NCBI RefSeq assembly: GCF_900078705.1
Contig: NZ_FKIF01000007.1
Location: forward strand, 806,001 to 870,000
Origin: Bordetella ansorpii
GTDB lineage: Bacteria > Pseudomonadota > Gammaproteobacteria > Burkholderiales > Burkholderiaceae_B
Direction of reading: 5' to 3'
DNA length: 64,000 nucleotides
The notes under the pieces are model-generated. The model was not told where the DNA came from and did not search any database. It saw nothing but the letters and a program-made list of their open reading frames with translations. The position numbers were made by a program, and so were the translations under genes. Position 1 is the stretch's first letter, and the number at the start of each line of letters is the position of its first letter. Positions 20,182 through 28,590 of this stretch are shown piece by piece.

Positions 20182-21516
20182 TTACTTCTGTTGCGCAATC
20201 GCACGCGCCTGGGACGCGGCGTTGTTCAATGCCGCCATCGGCGGCGTGCGTCCTTCGAGCGCTTCGTTCAGCCCCTGGCTGAGCACCGGCTCGATGCGGT
20301 CGTAGTTGGCCATGCGGAACCCGCGGCCGCTGGCCACCGGCTGGCTGCGCATGGCGGCCACCAGTTGCTGCGCGCCGGGCATGCGGTCGTAGAACGACAC
20401 GTCGGACGCGCGGAACGCGGCTTCGGTCAGGGGCAGGTAGCCCGTGCGCTGATGCCATTCGGCGGCGATCACCGGCTTGGACAGCCAGGCCAGGAACTGG
20501 GCCGTGGCCTTCTCCTGAGACTGCGGATGGCCTTCGATGGCCCACAGCGCGGCGCCGCTGACGAACGGGCGGCCCGCCGTCTTGGTGGCCTGGTCATAGA
20601 ACGGCAGCGGCGCCACGCCGAACTTCAGCGACTTGGCGGCCAGGAACTGGCCCAGCGCGCCCGAGCCGGTGGTCAGCACCGAGCAGTCGCCCTTGGCGAA
20701 CAGCGCGTCGCTGGCGCGGTCTTCGGAGTGGTTGGTGAACAGTTCGGAACGTTTCCAACTGACCATCAGCGACAGATGGCGCATGTACAGCGTGTCGAAC
20801 TGCAGTGCGGCCGCGGCGCGGGACTTGCTGTCCAGGCCGTTCTCGTTGCTGGTGTAGGTCTGGCCGTTGAGCGGCGCCAGGTTCTCGAGGTGGACGCTGA
20901 CCTGTTCGCTGGTGGCGTACGGGCAGTTGGACTCGGCCACGTCGCGCAGCTTCAGCAGGTCGCCCTGCAGGTCGGCCCAGGTGCGGGCCGGCTTGGCCGG
21001 ATCGAGGCCCGCCTTCTTGTACTGGTCCAGGTTGTAGAACATGACCGGGATCTCGGCCATCCACGGGAACGCCAGCAGGCGGCCACGGGCATCGCGCGTG
21101 AAGCTGGACGTGGTGGGCAGGAACCAGTTGGCATCCTTGATCGGATACTTGGCCAGCAGTTCGTACATCGGCAGGATGTCGCGGTGCTCGGCCACCACTT
21201 CGGGCGAGTGGTTGTCGTCCAGCTGCACCAGGTTCGGGCCGTTCTTGGCCTTGCGCGACGCGACGGCTTCCTGCTTCAGGGCCGCCTGGGTCGGGAAGGC
21301 GCGCAAGGTGACCTCGACGTCGCCCTGCTCCTTGTTGTATTGCTTGACCAGTTTCTCGAACTCGGCCTTGTTGGGGCCCATCAGCGTGTGCCAGACCTGG
21401 ATCTGGACCGAATCGGCGTATGCCGCGCCGGAGGCGGCCATCGCCAGGCCGAACAACCACACGCGGCGGGTGGCGCCCAGTGCACGGGCCACGCCCGAGA
21501 GTTGCAGTGTCTTCAT
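20182..21516 (-). CDS. ABC transporter substrate-binding protein, UgpB-like
   Basis: 444 residues from the ATG at 21516; an ATG three codons earlier (21525) overlaps the dadA stop as ATGA and is an alternative. Sec signal peptide of about 35 residues ends AAYA/DS. The mature part starts VQIQVWHTLMGPNKAEFEKLV, typical of family 1 (MalE/UgpB) binding proteins. Other family features are FPTQAALKQE, LAFPWMAEIPVMFYN and ALWAIEGHPQSQEKATAQFL. UgpB binds sn-glycerol-3-phosphate or its diesters, and that is the nearest type I recognise, but the ligand here is not certain. No permease or ATPase genes are adjacent, so it must work with a transporter encoded elsewhere. A strong terminator follows. Confidence 0.85.
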   Translation of the reverse strand: MKTLQLSGVARALGATRRVWLFGLAMAASGAAYADSVQIQVWHTLMGPNKAEFEKLVKQYNKEQGDVEVTLRAFPTQAALKQEAVASRKAKNGPNLVQLDDNHSPEVVAEHRDILPMYELLAKYPIKDANWFLPTTSSFTRDARGRLLAFPWMAEIPVMFYNLDQYKKAGLDPAKPARTWADLQGDLLKLRDVAESNCPYATSEQVSVHLENLAPLNGQTYTSNENGLDSKSRAAAALQFDTLYMRHLSLMVSWKRSELFTNHSEDRASDALFAKGDCSVLTTGSGALGQFLAAKSLKFGVAPLPFYDQATKTAGRPFVSGAALWAIEGHPQSQEKATAQFLAWLSKPVIAAEWHQRTGYLPLTEAAFRASDVSFYDRMPGAQQLVAAMRSQPVASGRGFRMANYDRIEPVLSQGLNEALEGRTPPMAALNNAASQARAIAQQK

Positions 21517-21521
21517 AAGTC

Positions 21522-22778
21522 TCATGAGCCCAGAAAGGGGAAGTCAGGTTCCGGCCTGCGTCCGCTGAGCAGGTCGGCTAAGGCTCGTCCCGAACCCGCG
21601 CCCATGGTCCAGCCCAGCGTGCCATGGCCCGTATTGAGATACAGGTTGGGGATGCGGGTCTGGCCGACGAGCGGTACGTTCGAAGGCGTGGACGGGCGCA
21701 GGCCCGACCAGTAGTCGACGCCCTCGAAATCGAGGGCGTCGGGAAAGAGCTCGCGCGCCAGGCGCAGCAGGGCATCGCAGCGCGCCGCGTTCAGGCCGCG
21801 GTCGTAGCCGGCGAGCTCCGCGGTGCCCGCCATGCGCAGGCGGTTGCCCAGGCGCGAGAAGACCACCTTGTGGCTGCTGTCGGTCAGGCTGACGGTGGGC
21901 GCGCGCTCGGGCGCCAGCACCGGAAACGTGGCCGAGTAGCCCTTGGCGGGATAGACGTTGCACGGCACGCCCAGCGGACGCACCAGGATGGGCGTGTAGC
22001 TGCCCATGGCGACCACGTAGGCGTCGGCGCAGAGCCGGCTGTAGCGGCCATCGGGGCCGATCAGTTCGACGGCCTGCACGCTGCCGCCGACGCTTTCCAG
22101 GCGCGTGGCCTGGGTGTTGAAACGGAACTCGACGCCGGCCGCCTCGCAATGCTGCGCCAGCGCGGCGGTGAACAGGTGCACGTCGCCGCTTTCGTCCTCG
22201 GGCGTGTAGTCGCCGCCGACGATGGTGCCGCGATGCGGCGCCAGCGCGGGCTCGATGGCGATGACCTCATCGGGCCCGATGACGCGCCGCTCGACGCCGA
22301 AATCGCGCATCAGGCCGGCGGCCTGCTGCGAGGCTTCGAACTCGTGCGGATCACGGTAGAAATTGAGGATGCCGCGCTCCAGGTGCTCGTACTGGATGCC
22401 CATCTGGGCGCGCATGCCGCGCAGCGTGGAACGGCTGTACTCGGCCATGCGCACCATGGCGCGGATGTTGGGCGCCAGGCGCGACGGCAGGCATTCGCGC
22501 AGGAAGGCCAGCCCCCACATCCATTGCCGCCAGTCGAGCTGCGGACGGAACAGCAGCGGCGCGTCGTCGCGCACCAGCCACTTCAGCAGCTTGAGGGGCG
22601 CCTGGGGATTGGCCCAGGGCTCGGCGTAGGACACCGAGATCTGGCCGCCATTGGCCAGGCTGGTTTCCTGGGCCGGGCCGGCGCGGCGGTCGATGACCAC
22701 CACGTCGTGGCCCGACTGGCTGAGCCACCACGCGGTGGAGACGCCGATGATGCCACTGCCCAAAACCGCTACTTTCAT
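21522..22778 (-). CDS. dadA: D-amino acid dehydrogenase (DadA-type FAD oxidoreductase)
   Basis: 418 residues, close to the 430 of typical DadA. It oxidatively deaminates D-amino acids such as D-alanine to keto acids, passing electrons to the quinone pool at the inner membrane. The N-terminal FAD-binding motif is VLGSGIIGVSTAWWLSQSG, then VVVIDRRAG. Later come NGGQISVSYAEPWANP, RRVIGPDEVIAIEPAL, and the C-terminal FAD contact GLRPSTPSNVPLVG with NTGHGTLGWTMGAGSG. All fit DadA or a close paralog. Its stop overlaps an alternative start of the binding-protein gene, so the two are likely one transcript. No alanine racemase or Lrp-like regulator is adjacent, so the substrate may differ from D-Ala. 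Confidence 0.88.
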   Translation of the reverse strand: MKVAVLGSGIIGVSTAWWLSQSGHDVVVIDRRAGPAQETSLANGGQISVSYAEPWANPQAPLKLLKWLVRDDAPLLFRPQLDWRQWMWGLAFLRECLPSRLAPNIRAMVRMAEYSRSTLRGMRAQMGIQYEHLERGILNFYRDPHEFEASQQAAGLMRDFGVERRVIGPDEVIAIEPALAPHRGTIVGGDYTPEDESGDVHLFTAALAQHCEAAGVEFRFNTQATRLESVGGSVQAVELIGPDGRYSRLCADAYVVAMGSYTPILVRPLGVPCNVYPAKGYSATFPVLAPERAPTVSLTDSSHKVVFSRLGNRLRMAGTAELAGYDRGLNAARCDALLRLARELFPDALDFEGVDYWSGLRPSTPSNVPLVGQTRIPNLYLNTGHGTLGWTMGAGSGRALADLLSGRRPEPDFPFLGS

Positions 22779-22898
22779 GCGCGAATCGCTCCCTGCGTGC
22801 GAAGCCCGTGCGGAACGGCCGAAAGCCGTGCGTCCCGTCCGGGGTGCTGGTCCGGCAGTGTACCGTGATGGCCTGCCGCATTCGTCATTTCAATGCGT

Positions 22899-22922
22899 AA
22901 AACAGGGCCTGGCAAGGCCCTG
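22899..22922 (-). terminator. intrinsic terminator after the ferredoxin-reductase gene
   Basis: On the minus strand CAGGGCCT pairs with AGGCCCTG around TGCC, followed by four T residues. It lies 21 bases past the stop of the downstream-strand reductase gene, separating it from dadA. Confidence 0.85.
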
Positions 22923-22943
22923 CAAGCATCGTGCCACGGGCGC

Positions 22944-23990
22944 TCAGCCCGCCGCGCGCGCCAGGTCGGCTGCCGAGGTGAACGCATCGGCGTAGAACTC
23001 TTCGGCCGGCAACCCGCACTGCAGGCTGAACTCGCGGCGCGCGGCATCGACCATCAGCGGCGTGCCGCAGGCATACACCTGGTGGCCCGACAGGTCGGGC
23101 AGGTCCTGGATGACGGCCTCGTGCACGTAGCCGGTGCGGCCCTGCCAGCCGTCTTCGGGCAGGCCATCGGACACCACCGGCACGTAGCGCAGGTTGGGCA
23201 ATGCCTGTTCCCACGAGCGGGCCAGCTCGTCCATGTACAGGTCCCGGGGACGGCGGCCGCCCCAGTACAGCGTGACCGGGCGCGTGATCTGCTTGTGCAG
23301 CATGTGCTCGACGATGGCCTTGACCGGCGCGAAGCCGGTGCCGCTGGCCAGCAGCACGATGGGCTTGGCGCTGTCCTCGCGCAGGAAGAACGAACCGAAC
23401 GGCCCTTCCAGGCGCAGGATCTCGCGCTCTTTCATCTGCGTGGCGCCGGCGCCGAAGACGTGGTCGGTGAACAGGCCGCCCGGCAGGTGCCGGACGTGCA
23501 GTTCGAGCGGGCTGCCGCTGTGCGGCGCGCCCGCCATCGAGTAGCTGCGGCGCTTGCCGTCCTTCAGGATGATCTCGACGTACTGCCCCGCGTAATAGCG
23601 GAACTGCTCGGCGGCCGGCAGTTGCAGCTTGATCACCACCACGTCGGGCGCGACGCGTTCGAGTGCCTGTACGCGCGAGGGCAGCTTGCGGATCTGGATG
23701 TCGGTGGCCAGCCTCACCTCGGCGGCTTCCACGACCAGGTCGGTCCGCGGACGGGCCTGGCAGAACAGCGTGTAGCCGCGGGCCAGTTCCTCGGGGGCCA
23801 GCACCTGGGCCGGATACGGACCTGCGTCGTACTCGCCTTCGAGCACCTTGCCCTTGCAGGTGGAACACGCGCCGGTGCGGCAGCTGTACGGCAGCACGAG
23901 ACCGGCGGCCATCGCGGCCTCCAGCACGGTCTGGCCGGACTCGACCTGGAATTGATGCTTGCTGGGTTGGATCGTTACCTGAAAGCTCAT
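22944..23990 (-). CDS. NAD(P)H:flavin/ferredoxin-type oxidoreductase (AscD-like)
   Basis: 348 residues. Residues about 1-90 form a plant-type [2Fe-2S] ferredoxin domain with ligands in CRTGACSTCKG and a later C in FCQARP. Then come a flavin-binding barrel (RRSYSMAGAPH) and an NAD(P)-binding domain (VLLASGTGFAPVKAIVEHML, VYACGTPLMVDAARREF). This is the layout of CDP-6-deoxy-delta-3,4-glucoseen reductase (AscD) and of oxygenase reductases. In many betaproteobacteria it stands alone in the genome with no sugar-pathway genes nearby, as here, so the AscD label describes the family, not a proven reaction. Divergent from the dehydrogenase operon at 24178. Confidence 0.85.
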   Translation of the reverse strand: MSFQVTIQPSKHQFQVESGQTVLEAAMAAGLVLPYSCRTGACSTCKGKVLEGEYDAGPYPAQVLAPEELARGYTLFCQARPRTDLVVEAAEVRLATDIQIRKLPSRVQALERVAPDVVVIKLQLPAAEQFRYYAGQYVEIILKDGKRRSYSMAGAPHSGSPLELHVRHLPGGLFTDHVFGAGATQMKEREILRLEGPFGSFFLREDSAKPIVLLASGTGFAPVKAIVEHMLHKQITRPVTLYWGGRRPRDLYMDELARSWEQALPNLRYVPVVSDGLPEDGWQGRTGYVHEAVIQDLPDLSGHQVYACGTPLMVDAARREFSLQCGLPAEEFYADAFTSAADLARAAG

Positions 23991-24177
23991 GATCTGGTGG
24001 CGGATACCCGCTTGCCGATGCCACGCGGCAGAGCGCGTGGTCCGGGATCGGGCTGAATTATGGACGTCGAATTGTCAGATTCTAGCGCCCGAACCCGCCA
24101 GACAGCTTTCTTTAAGGTTTACGGAAGCTTGGATGCGTAGAATCCCTGCCGCTAGACATCTATATGTGTGGAACACG

Positions 24178-24897
24178 ATGACCAACAACACCGAACCGCG
24201 GCGCCGATTCTTGCAACAGATCGTCGCCGTGGTGCCGGCAACCACCCTGGCCGGCAGCGCCGGCGTGGTCGCCGCCACCGCAGCAGCACCGGCCGCCGCG
24301 GCGCCCGACGCAAAACCCTACTCCCCCCTCTTCTTCAACGACGCGGAATGGAAATTCCTGCAGGCGGCCGTGGATCGCCTGATCCCCGCTGACGACAATG
24401 GCCCCGGCGCCATCGCCGCCTGTGTGCCCGAGTTCATCGATCGCCAGATGGACACGGCCTACGCCCACGGCAAGCTGTGGTACATGCAGGGCCCCTTCCA
24501 CCCGGAAGTGGACGCCACCTACGGCCATCAATCGAGCCTGGTGCCGCGCGACATCTATCGCCACGGCATCGCGGCCTGTGATGCCTACTGCAAGGGCAAG
24601 TTCGGCGACAAGGTTTTCGCGGACCTGGACCACGCCGCACAAGAGCAGGTGCTCAAGGAAATGGAAGGCGGCAAGCTCGACTTCGAGAAGGTGCCCTCCA
24701 AGATGTTCTTCGGCTTCCTGTGGCAGAACACGAAAGAAGGCTTTTTCTCGGACCCGCAATATGGCGGCAACCGCGGCATGGTCGGCTGGAAGATGATCGG
24801 CTTCCCCGGCGCGCGCGGCGACTTCCTCGACTGGCCGGCCAAGGGCAACGTGAAGTATCCGTACGGCCCCGTTTCCATCGCAGGCGAGAAAGGTTAA
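24178..24897 (+). CDS. gluconate 2-dehydrogenase subunit 3 family protein (Tat-exported)
   Basis: 239 residues from the ATG at 24178 (MTNNTEPRRRFLQQIVAV). The twin-arginine motif RRRFLQ and the following hydrophobic stretch place the complex in the periplasm, folded before export. The body (FFNDAEWKFLQAAVDRLIPAD, then KFGDKVFADLDHAAQEQVLKEM) fits the small subunit of the gluconate/sorbitol dehydrogenase family. It should escort the FAD subunit across the membrane, since that subunit has no signal of its own. First of three genes in a tight operon, 3 bases before the GMC gene. Confidence 0.9.
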   Translation: MTNNTEPRRRFLQQIVAVVPATTLAGSAGVVAATAAAPAAAAPDAKPYSPLFFNDAEWKFLQAAVDRLIPADDNGPGAIAACVPEFIDRQMDTAYAHGKLWYMQGPFHPEVDATYGHQSSLVPRDIYRHGIAACDAYCKGKFGDKVFADLDHAAQEQVLKEMEGGKLDFEKVPSKMFFGFLWQNTKEGFFSDPQYGGNRGMVGWKMIGFPGARGDFLDWPAKGNVKYPYGPVSIAGEKG

Positions 24898-24900
24898 GTC

Positions 24901-26679
24901 ATGGCAATCAAGAAAGAAAAAGTCGACGTCGTACTGGTCGGCTTCGGGTGGACGGGCGCCATCCTGGGGCAGGAACTGACCGAGGAAGGCCTGAAGGTCG
25001 TCGCGCTGGAGCGCGGCAAGTTCCAGGACACCCCCACCGACGCGGAATACCCCAAGGTGCTGGACGAGCTAGCGTACTCGGTGCGCGGCAAGATGTTCCA
25101 GGACCTGTCCAAGGAAACCGTCACTATCCGCCACAGCATGGCCGAGACGGCGGTGCCCTATCGCCAGCACGGCTCCTTCCTGCTGGGCGACGGCGTGGGC
25201 GGCGCGGGCTTCCACTGGAACGGCATGCACTACCGCAACCTGCCGGAAGAACTGGTCATGCGCACGCGCCACGTCGAGCGCTACGGCAAGGACTTCATTC
25301 CGGAAGGCATGCAGTTGCAGGACCACGGCGTCACCTACGACGACCTGGAACCGCACTACGACTTCTTCGAGAAGGTCTGCGGCACCTCGGGCAAGGCCGG
25401 CAACCTGAACGGCAGGATCATGCCCGGCGGCAACCCGCTGGAAGGCGCGCGCACGGACGAATTCCCGCTGCCGCCGCTGCAGCAGACCTACGCGCAGTCG
25501 ATCTTCGAGAAGGCCGCCCGCGAGGCCGGCTACCACCCCTACCCCGCCGGCGCCTCGAACGCCTCGGCCGCGTACACCAACCCGTACGGCGTGCGCCTGG
25601 GCCCCTGTAATTTCTGCGGGTTCTGCGAGAACTACGGGTGCTTCATGTACTCGAAGGCCTCGCCGCAGACGACCATCATGCCGGTGCTGCTGAAGAAGGA
25701 CAACTTCGAGCTGCGCACCAACTCGCACGTCGTGCGCGTCAACAAGGACGCCTCGGGCAAGATGGCCACGGGCGTCACCTACATCGACGCGCAGGGCCGC
25801 GAAGTCGAGCAGCCGGCCGACATGGTCATCCTGTGCGCGTTCCAGCTGCACAACGTGCGCCTGATGCTGCTGTCGGGCATCGGCAAGCCGTACGACCCCG
25901 TCGCCAACGAAGGCGTGATCGGCCGCAACCTGGCCTATCAGATGAACGGCGGCTTCCGCATCGTCATGCCCAAGGGCAACTACTTCAACCCCTTCGAAGG
26001 CACGGGCGGCGGCGCCTGGTCGTTCGACGACCTGAACGCCGACCAGTTCGACCACAGCCAGCTGGGCTTCATCGGCGGCGCCGTCGTGCGCCAGGCCACC
26101 ACCGGCGGCCGCCCGATCAAGCAGGCCCAGCCGATTCCGGGCTCGCCCTCGTGGGGCTCGGGCTGGAAGGCCGGCATGATCGATGGCTACCAGCGCACCT
26201 TCGGCTTCGGCATGTCCGGCTCGGTGATGGCCTATCGCGACGCCTACATGTCGCTGGACCCCACCTACAAGGATGCCTACGGCCAGCCGCTGCTGCGCAT
26301 GACCTTCGACTGGCACGACAACGAGTACAAGATGCTCGACTACGTCGGCAAGCAGGCCGAGAAGGTCGCCCAGGCCATGGGCGCCGAGAAGTACATCAAG
26401 AGCGTGCGCAAGCCCGGCTCGCACTGGGACACCCGCGTCTATCAAAGCACCCACCTGACCGGCGGCGTGACGATGGGCGCCGACCCGCGTGAAAGCGCCG
26501 TGAACCGCTACCTGCAGAGCTGGGACATGCCCAACCTGTTCGTGATGGGCGCCAGCGCCTTCCCGTACAACATGGGCTACAACCCGACGGGCCTGGTGGG
26601 CGCGCTGGCCTACTGGTCGGCCAAGGCGATCCGCGAGCAATACCTGAAGAACCAGGGCCGGCCCCTGGTCCAAGTGTAA
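24901..26679 (+). CDS. GMC family FAD dehydrogenase, large subunit
   Basis: 592 residues. It oxidises an alcohol or sugar-acid substrate in the periplasm. A FAD/NAD-binding motif is at the start (VVLVGFGWTGAILGQELTEE, a GxGxxG variant) and GMC features follow (GVGGAGFHWNGMHYRN, GMSGSVMAYR). The C-terminal region carries the catalytic His/Asn area (STHLTGGVTMGADPRES, SAFPYNMGYNPTGLVGALAY). A Cys-rich stretch CNFCGFCENYGCFMYSK is present, as in gluconate 2-dehydrogenase large subunits. No signal peptide is visible, which agrees with export together with the Tat-bearing subunit. Subunit 3 gene upstream, cytochrome gene 11 bases downstream. Gluconate is the family name only; the true substrate cannot be read. 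Confidence 0.9.
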   Translation: MAIKKEKVDVVLVGFGWTGAILGQELTEEGLKVVALERGKFQDTPTDAEYPKVLDELAYSVRGKMFQDLSKETVTIRHSMAETAVPYRQHGSFLLGDGVGGAGFHWNGMHYRNLPEELVMRTRHVERYGKDFIPEGMQLQDHGVTYDDLEPHYDFFEKVCGTSGKAGNLNGRIMPGGNPLEGARTDEFPLPPLQQTYAQSIFEKAAREAGYHPYPAGASNASAAYTNPYGVRLGPCNFCGFCENYGCFMYSKASPQTTIMPVLLKKDNFELRTNSHVVRVNKDASGKMATGVTYIDAQGREVEQPADMVILCAFQLHNVRLMLLSGIGKPYDPVANEGVIGRNLAYQMNGGFRIVMPKGNYFNPFEGTGGGAWSFDDLNADQFDHSQLGFIGGAVVRQATTGGRPIKQAQPIPGSPSWGSGWKAGMIDGYQRTFGFGMSGSVMAYRDAYMSLDPTYKDAYGQPLLRMTFDWHDNEYKMLDYVGKQAEKVAQAMGAEKYIKSVRKPGSHWDTRVYQSTHLTGGVTMGADPRESAVNRYLQSWDMPNLFVMGASAFPYNMGYNPTGLVGALAYWSAKAIREQYLKNQGRPLVQV

Positions 26680-26690
26680 GGAGCGCCACA

Positions 26691-27983
26691 ATGATGAAGC
26701 GCCATATCATTGCGGCCGCCTTCGCGCTGTTCGCACACAACGCCCTGGCGGCCGATGCCGCCGACCAGCAGATGATCAAGCAGGGCGAGTACCTGGCCCG
26801 CGCCGGCGATTGCGTCGCCTGCCACACGGCAAAGGGCGGCAAGCCCTTCGCCGGCGGCCTGGGCCTGGAGTCGCCGCTGGGCACGATCTACTCGACCAAC
26901 ATCACGCCCGACCGCGACACGGGCATCGGCAACTACAGCCTGGAAGACTTCGACCGCGCGGTGCGTCACGGCGTGGCCCGCGACGGCCACTCGCTGTACC
27001 CCGCCATGCCGTTCACGTCCTACGCCAACGTCAGCCCCGCCGACGTGCGCGCGCTGTACGCGTATTTCATGCACGGCGTCGAGCCCGTGCGCCAGGAAAA
27101 CAAGGACACGGACATCTCGTGGCCCATGTCGATGCGCTGGCCCCTGAACGTGTGGCGCTGGATGTTCGCGCCCGACGTCGTCGACGCCCCGGCCGTGCCG
27201 GCCGACAGCGGCGATGCCGTGCTGCGCGGCAAGTACCTGGTCGAGGGCCTGGGCCACTGCAGCACCTGCCACACCCCGCGCGGCGTGGCCTTGCAGGAAA
27301 AGGCGCTGAGCGACAAGGACGGCACCGCGTTCCTGTCGGGCGGCAAGATCGAGGGCTGGCTGGCCAAGAACCTGCGTGGCGACATGCACGACGGCCTGGG
27401 CACCTGGACCGAAGCGGACATCGTCGCCTTCCTGAAGGGCGGCCGCAACGAGCACTCCGCGGCCTTCGGCGGCATGGCCCAGGTGGTCGAGGACAGCACG
27501 CAGCACCTGACGGACGCCGACCTGGCCGCCATCGCCAAGTACCTCAAGACGCTCTCCCCGGCCGATCCCAAGGCCACGCAGGCCCTGACGTACGACGACT
27601 CCACGTACAAGGCCCTGTCCAGCGGACAGGCCACCGTGCGCGGCGCGATGGACTACATCAACAACTGCGCGACCTGCCACCGCACCGACGGCCGCGGCTG
27701 GACCGAAACCTTCCCGCGCCTGGCCCAGAGCACCACGGTGAACACCGAGGACCCCACCTCGCTGATCCACATCGTGCTGCAAGGCGCCGAAATGCCGTGG
27801 ACGAAGGCAGCCCCGACGCACTACGCCATGCCCGGCTTCGCCGCGCGCATGACGGACGCCGAGGTCGCCGACGTGGTGACGTTCATCCGCAGCAGCTGGG
27901 GCAACAAGGCCCCGGCCGTGACCGCCTCGCAAGTGGCCGACATCCGCAAGGAAGTCCACGCCGCCGACGCGCCCAAGCGGTAA
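26691..27983 (+). CDS. triheme cytochrome c subunit of the GMC dehydrogenase
   Basis: 430 residues. Sec signal peptide (about residues 1-21, ending NALA/AD), then three c-type heme sites: CVACH (41-45), CSTCH (190-194) and CATCH (326-330), each followed later by Met-containing loops typical of axial ligands. This layout matches the membrane-associated cytochrome c of gluconate and sorbitol dehydrogenases. It would take electrons from the FAD subunit and pass them to the quinone pool or an oxidase. It ends the three-gene operon, and a clear hairpin terminator follows at 27998. Confidence 0.92.
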   Translation: MMKRHIIAAAFALFAHNALAADAADQQMIKQGEYLARAGDCVACHTAKGGKPFAGGLGLESPLGTIYSTNITPDRDTGIGNYSLEDFDRAVRHGVARDGHSLYPAMPFTSYANVSPADVRALYAYFMHGVEPVRQENKDTDISWPMSMRWPLNVWRWMFAPDVVDAPAVPADSGDAVLRGKYLVEGLGHCSTCHTPRGVALQEKALSDKDGTAFLSGGKIEGWLAKNLRGDMHDGLGTWTEADIVAFLKGGRNEHSAAFGGMAQVVEDSTQHLTDADLAAIAKYLKTLSPADPKATQALTYDDSTYKALSSGQATVRGAMDYINNCATCHRTDGRGWTETFPRLAQSTTVNTEDPTSLIHIVLQGAEMPWTKAAPTHYAMPGFAARMTDAEVADVVTFIRSSWGNKAPAVTASQVADIRKEVHAADAPKR

Positions 27984-27997
27984 GCGAAGCAGGCCTG

Positions 27998-28040
27998 ACG
28001 GCCGCCCCGAGCCCTGCATGGGGCTTGTGGCGGCCGTTTT
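27998..28040 (+). terminator. intrinsic terminator of the dehydrogenase operon
   Basis: ACGGCCGCC (27998-28006) pairs with GGCGGCCGT (28029-28037), with an inner AGCCC/GGGCT pairing, followed by TTTT. It sits 14 bases after the cytochrome stop. Its 3' arm overlaps the likely -35 region of the next gene. Confidence 0.88.
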
Positions 28041-28054
28041 CATTTGCCTATAAT
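28025..28054 (+). promoter_or_regulatory. putative promoter of the guanidine riboswitch / gdx transcript
   Basis: A perfect TATAAT at 28049-28054 with a weak -35 TTGTGG at 28025-28030 (18-base spacer). Transcription would start about 28061, right before the first riboswitch hairpin, which supports the box. Confidence 0.6.
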
Positions 28055-28063
28055 TCCACTTGC

Positions 28064-28142
28064 CCCGGGACGACCCGGGATCGCAGTCCCGCCGGATTCT
28101 CCGCGGCATCACCCGGACGGCGCCTCTACCGGGGACGGCCCC
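28064..28142 (+). promoter_or_regulatory. guanidine-II riboswitch (mini-ykkC)
   Basis: Two hairpins with the diagnostic ACGR loops. The first is CCCGGG-ACGA-CCCGGG (28064-28079) with a perfect 6-base stem. The second is GGGG-ACGG-CCCC (28131-28142). They are separated by about 51 bases, longer than in many examples, and lie between a TATAAT box and the start of the guanidinium-exporter gene. Guanidine-II riboswitches bind one guanidinium per ACGR loop and typically turn on gdx/sugE by freeing the ribosome-binding site. Here AAGGG lies at 28174-28178. A third strong hairpin, GCCGGCG/CGCCGGC (28149-28165), lies between the second loop and that site. Confidence 0.85.
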
Positions 28143-28185
28143 TTACCTGCCGGCGTCCCGCCGGCGCCACTGCAAGGGCTGTTCC

Positions 28186-28503
28186 ATGACCTGGCTTATC
28201 CTCGTGCTTGCCGGACTACTTGAAGTCGTCTGGTCCATCGGCTTGAAGTACACGCACGGTTTCACGCGTCCTCTCCCCTCCGTCATCACCGTCGTGGCCA
28301 TGGTCGCCAGCTTCTGGCTGCTGTCGCAGGCCATGAAGACCCTGCCGCTGGGCACGGCCTACGCCATCTGGGTGGGCATCGGCACCCTCGGCGCCTTCAT
28401 CGCGGGCATCATCCTGTTCGGCGAATCGGCCAGCACGGCGCGCATCGTCAGCGTGGGACTGATCGTGGCGGGGCTGGTGGGATTGAAGCTGTCGGCGGGC
28501 TGA
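28186..28503 (+). CDS. gdx: guanidinium exporter, small multidrug resistance family
   Basis: 105 residues, four membrane helices, normal SMR length. Older name sugE. The substrate-coupling Glu13 is present (AGLLEVVW). Other residues linked to guanidinium export in the Gdx group are also in place: Trp16, Ser42 (VASFW), Tyr59 and Trp62 (TAYAIWVG). It exports guanidinium in exchange for protons as a dual-topology dimer. AAGGG lies 7 bases before the ATG. The guanidine-II riboswitch upstream supports this role over a quaternary-ammonium drug role. Single-gene transcript; a strong hairpin follows at 28521. Confidence 0.93.
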   Translation: MTWLILVLAGLLEVVWSIGLKYTHGFTRPLPSVITVVAMVASFWLLSQAMKTLPLGTAYAIWVGIGTLGAFIAGIILFGESASTARIVSVGLIVAGLVGLKLSAG

Positions 28504-28520
28504 TCCCCACCCCCTCGTGA

Positions 28521-28545
28521 GAAACCGCCCCCGCACGGCGGTTTC
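28521..28545. terminator. hairpin terminator between convergent gdx and MOSC genes
   Basis: GAAACCGCC pairs perfectly with GGCGGTTTC around a 7-base loop, 18 bases after the gdx stop. The T and A runs lie within the stem, so it could serve both directions, though the U-run is short. Confidence 0.65.
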
Positions 28546-28590
28546 CTGCTCGCTGCTGCCGGCCGGCCTGCGGACCGGGCCGACCCGGCC

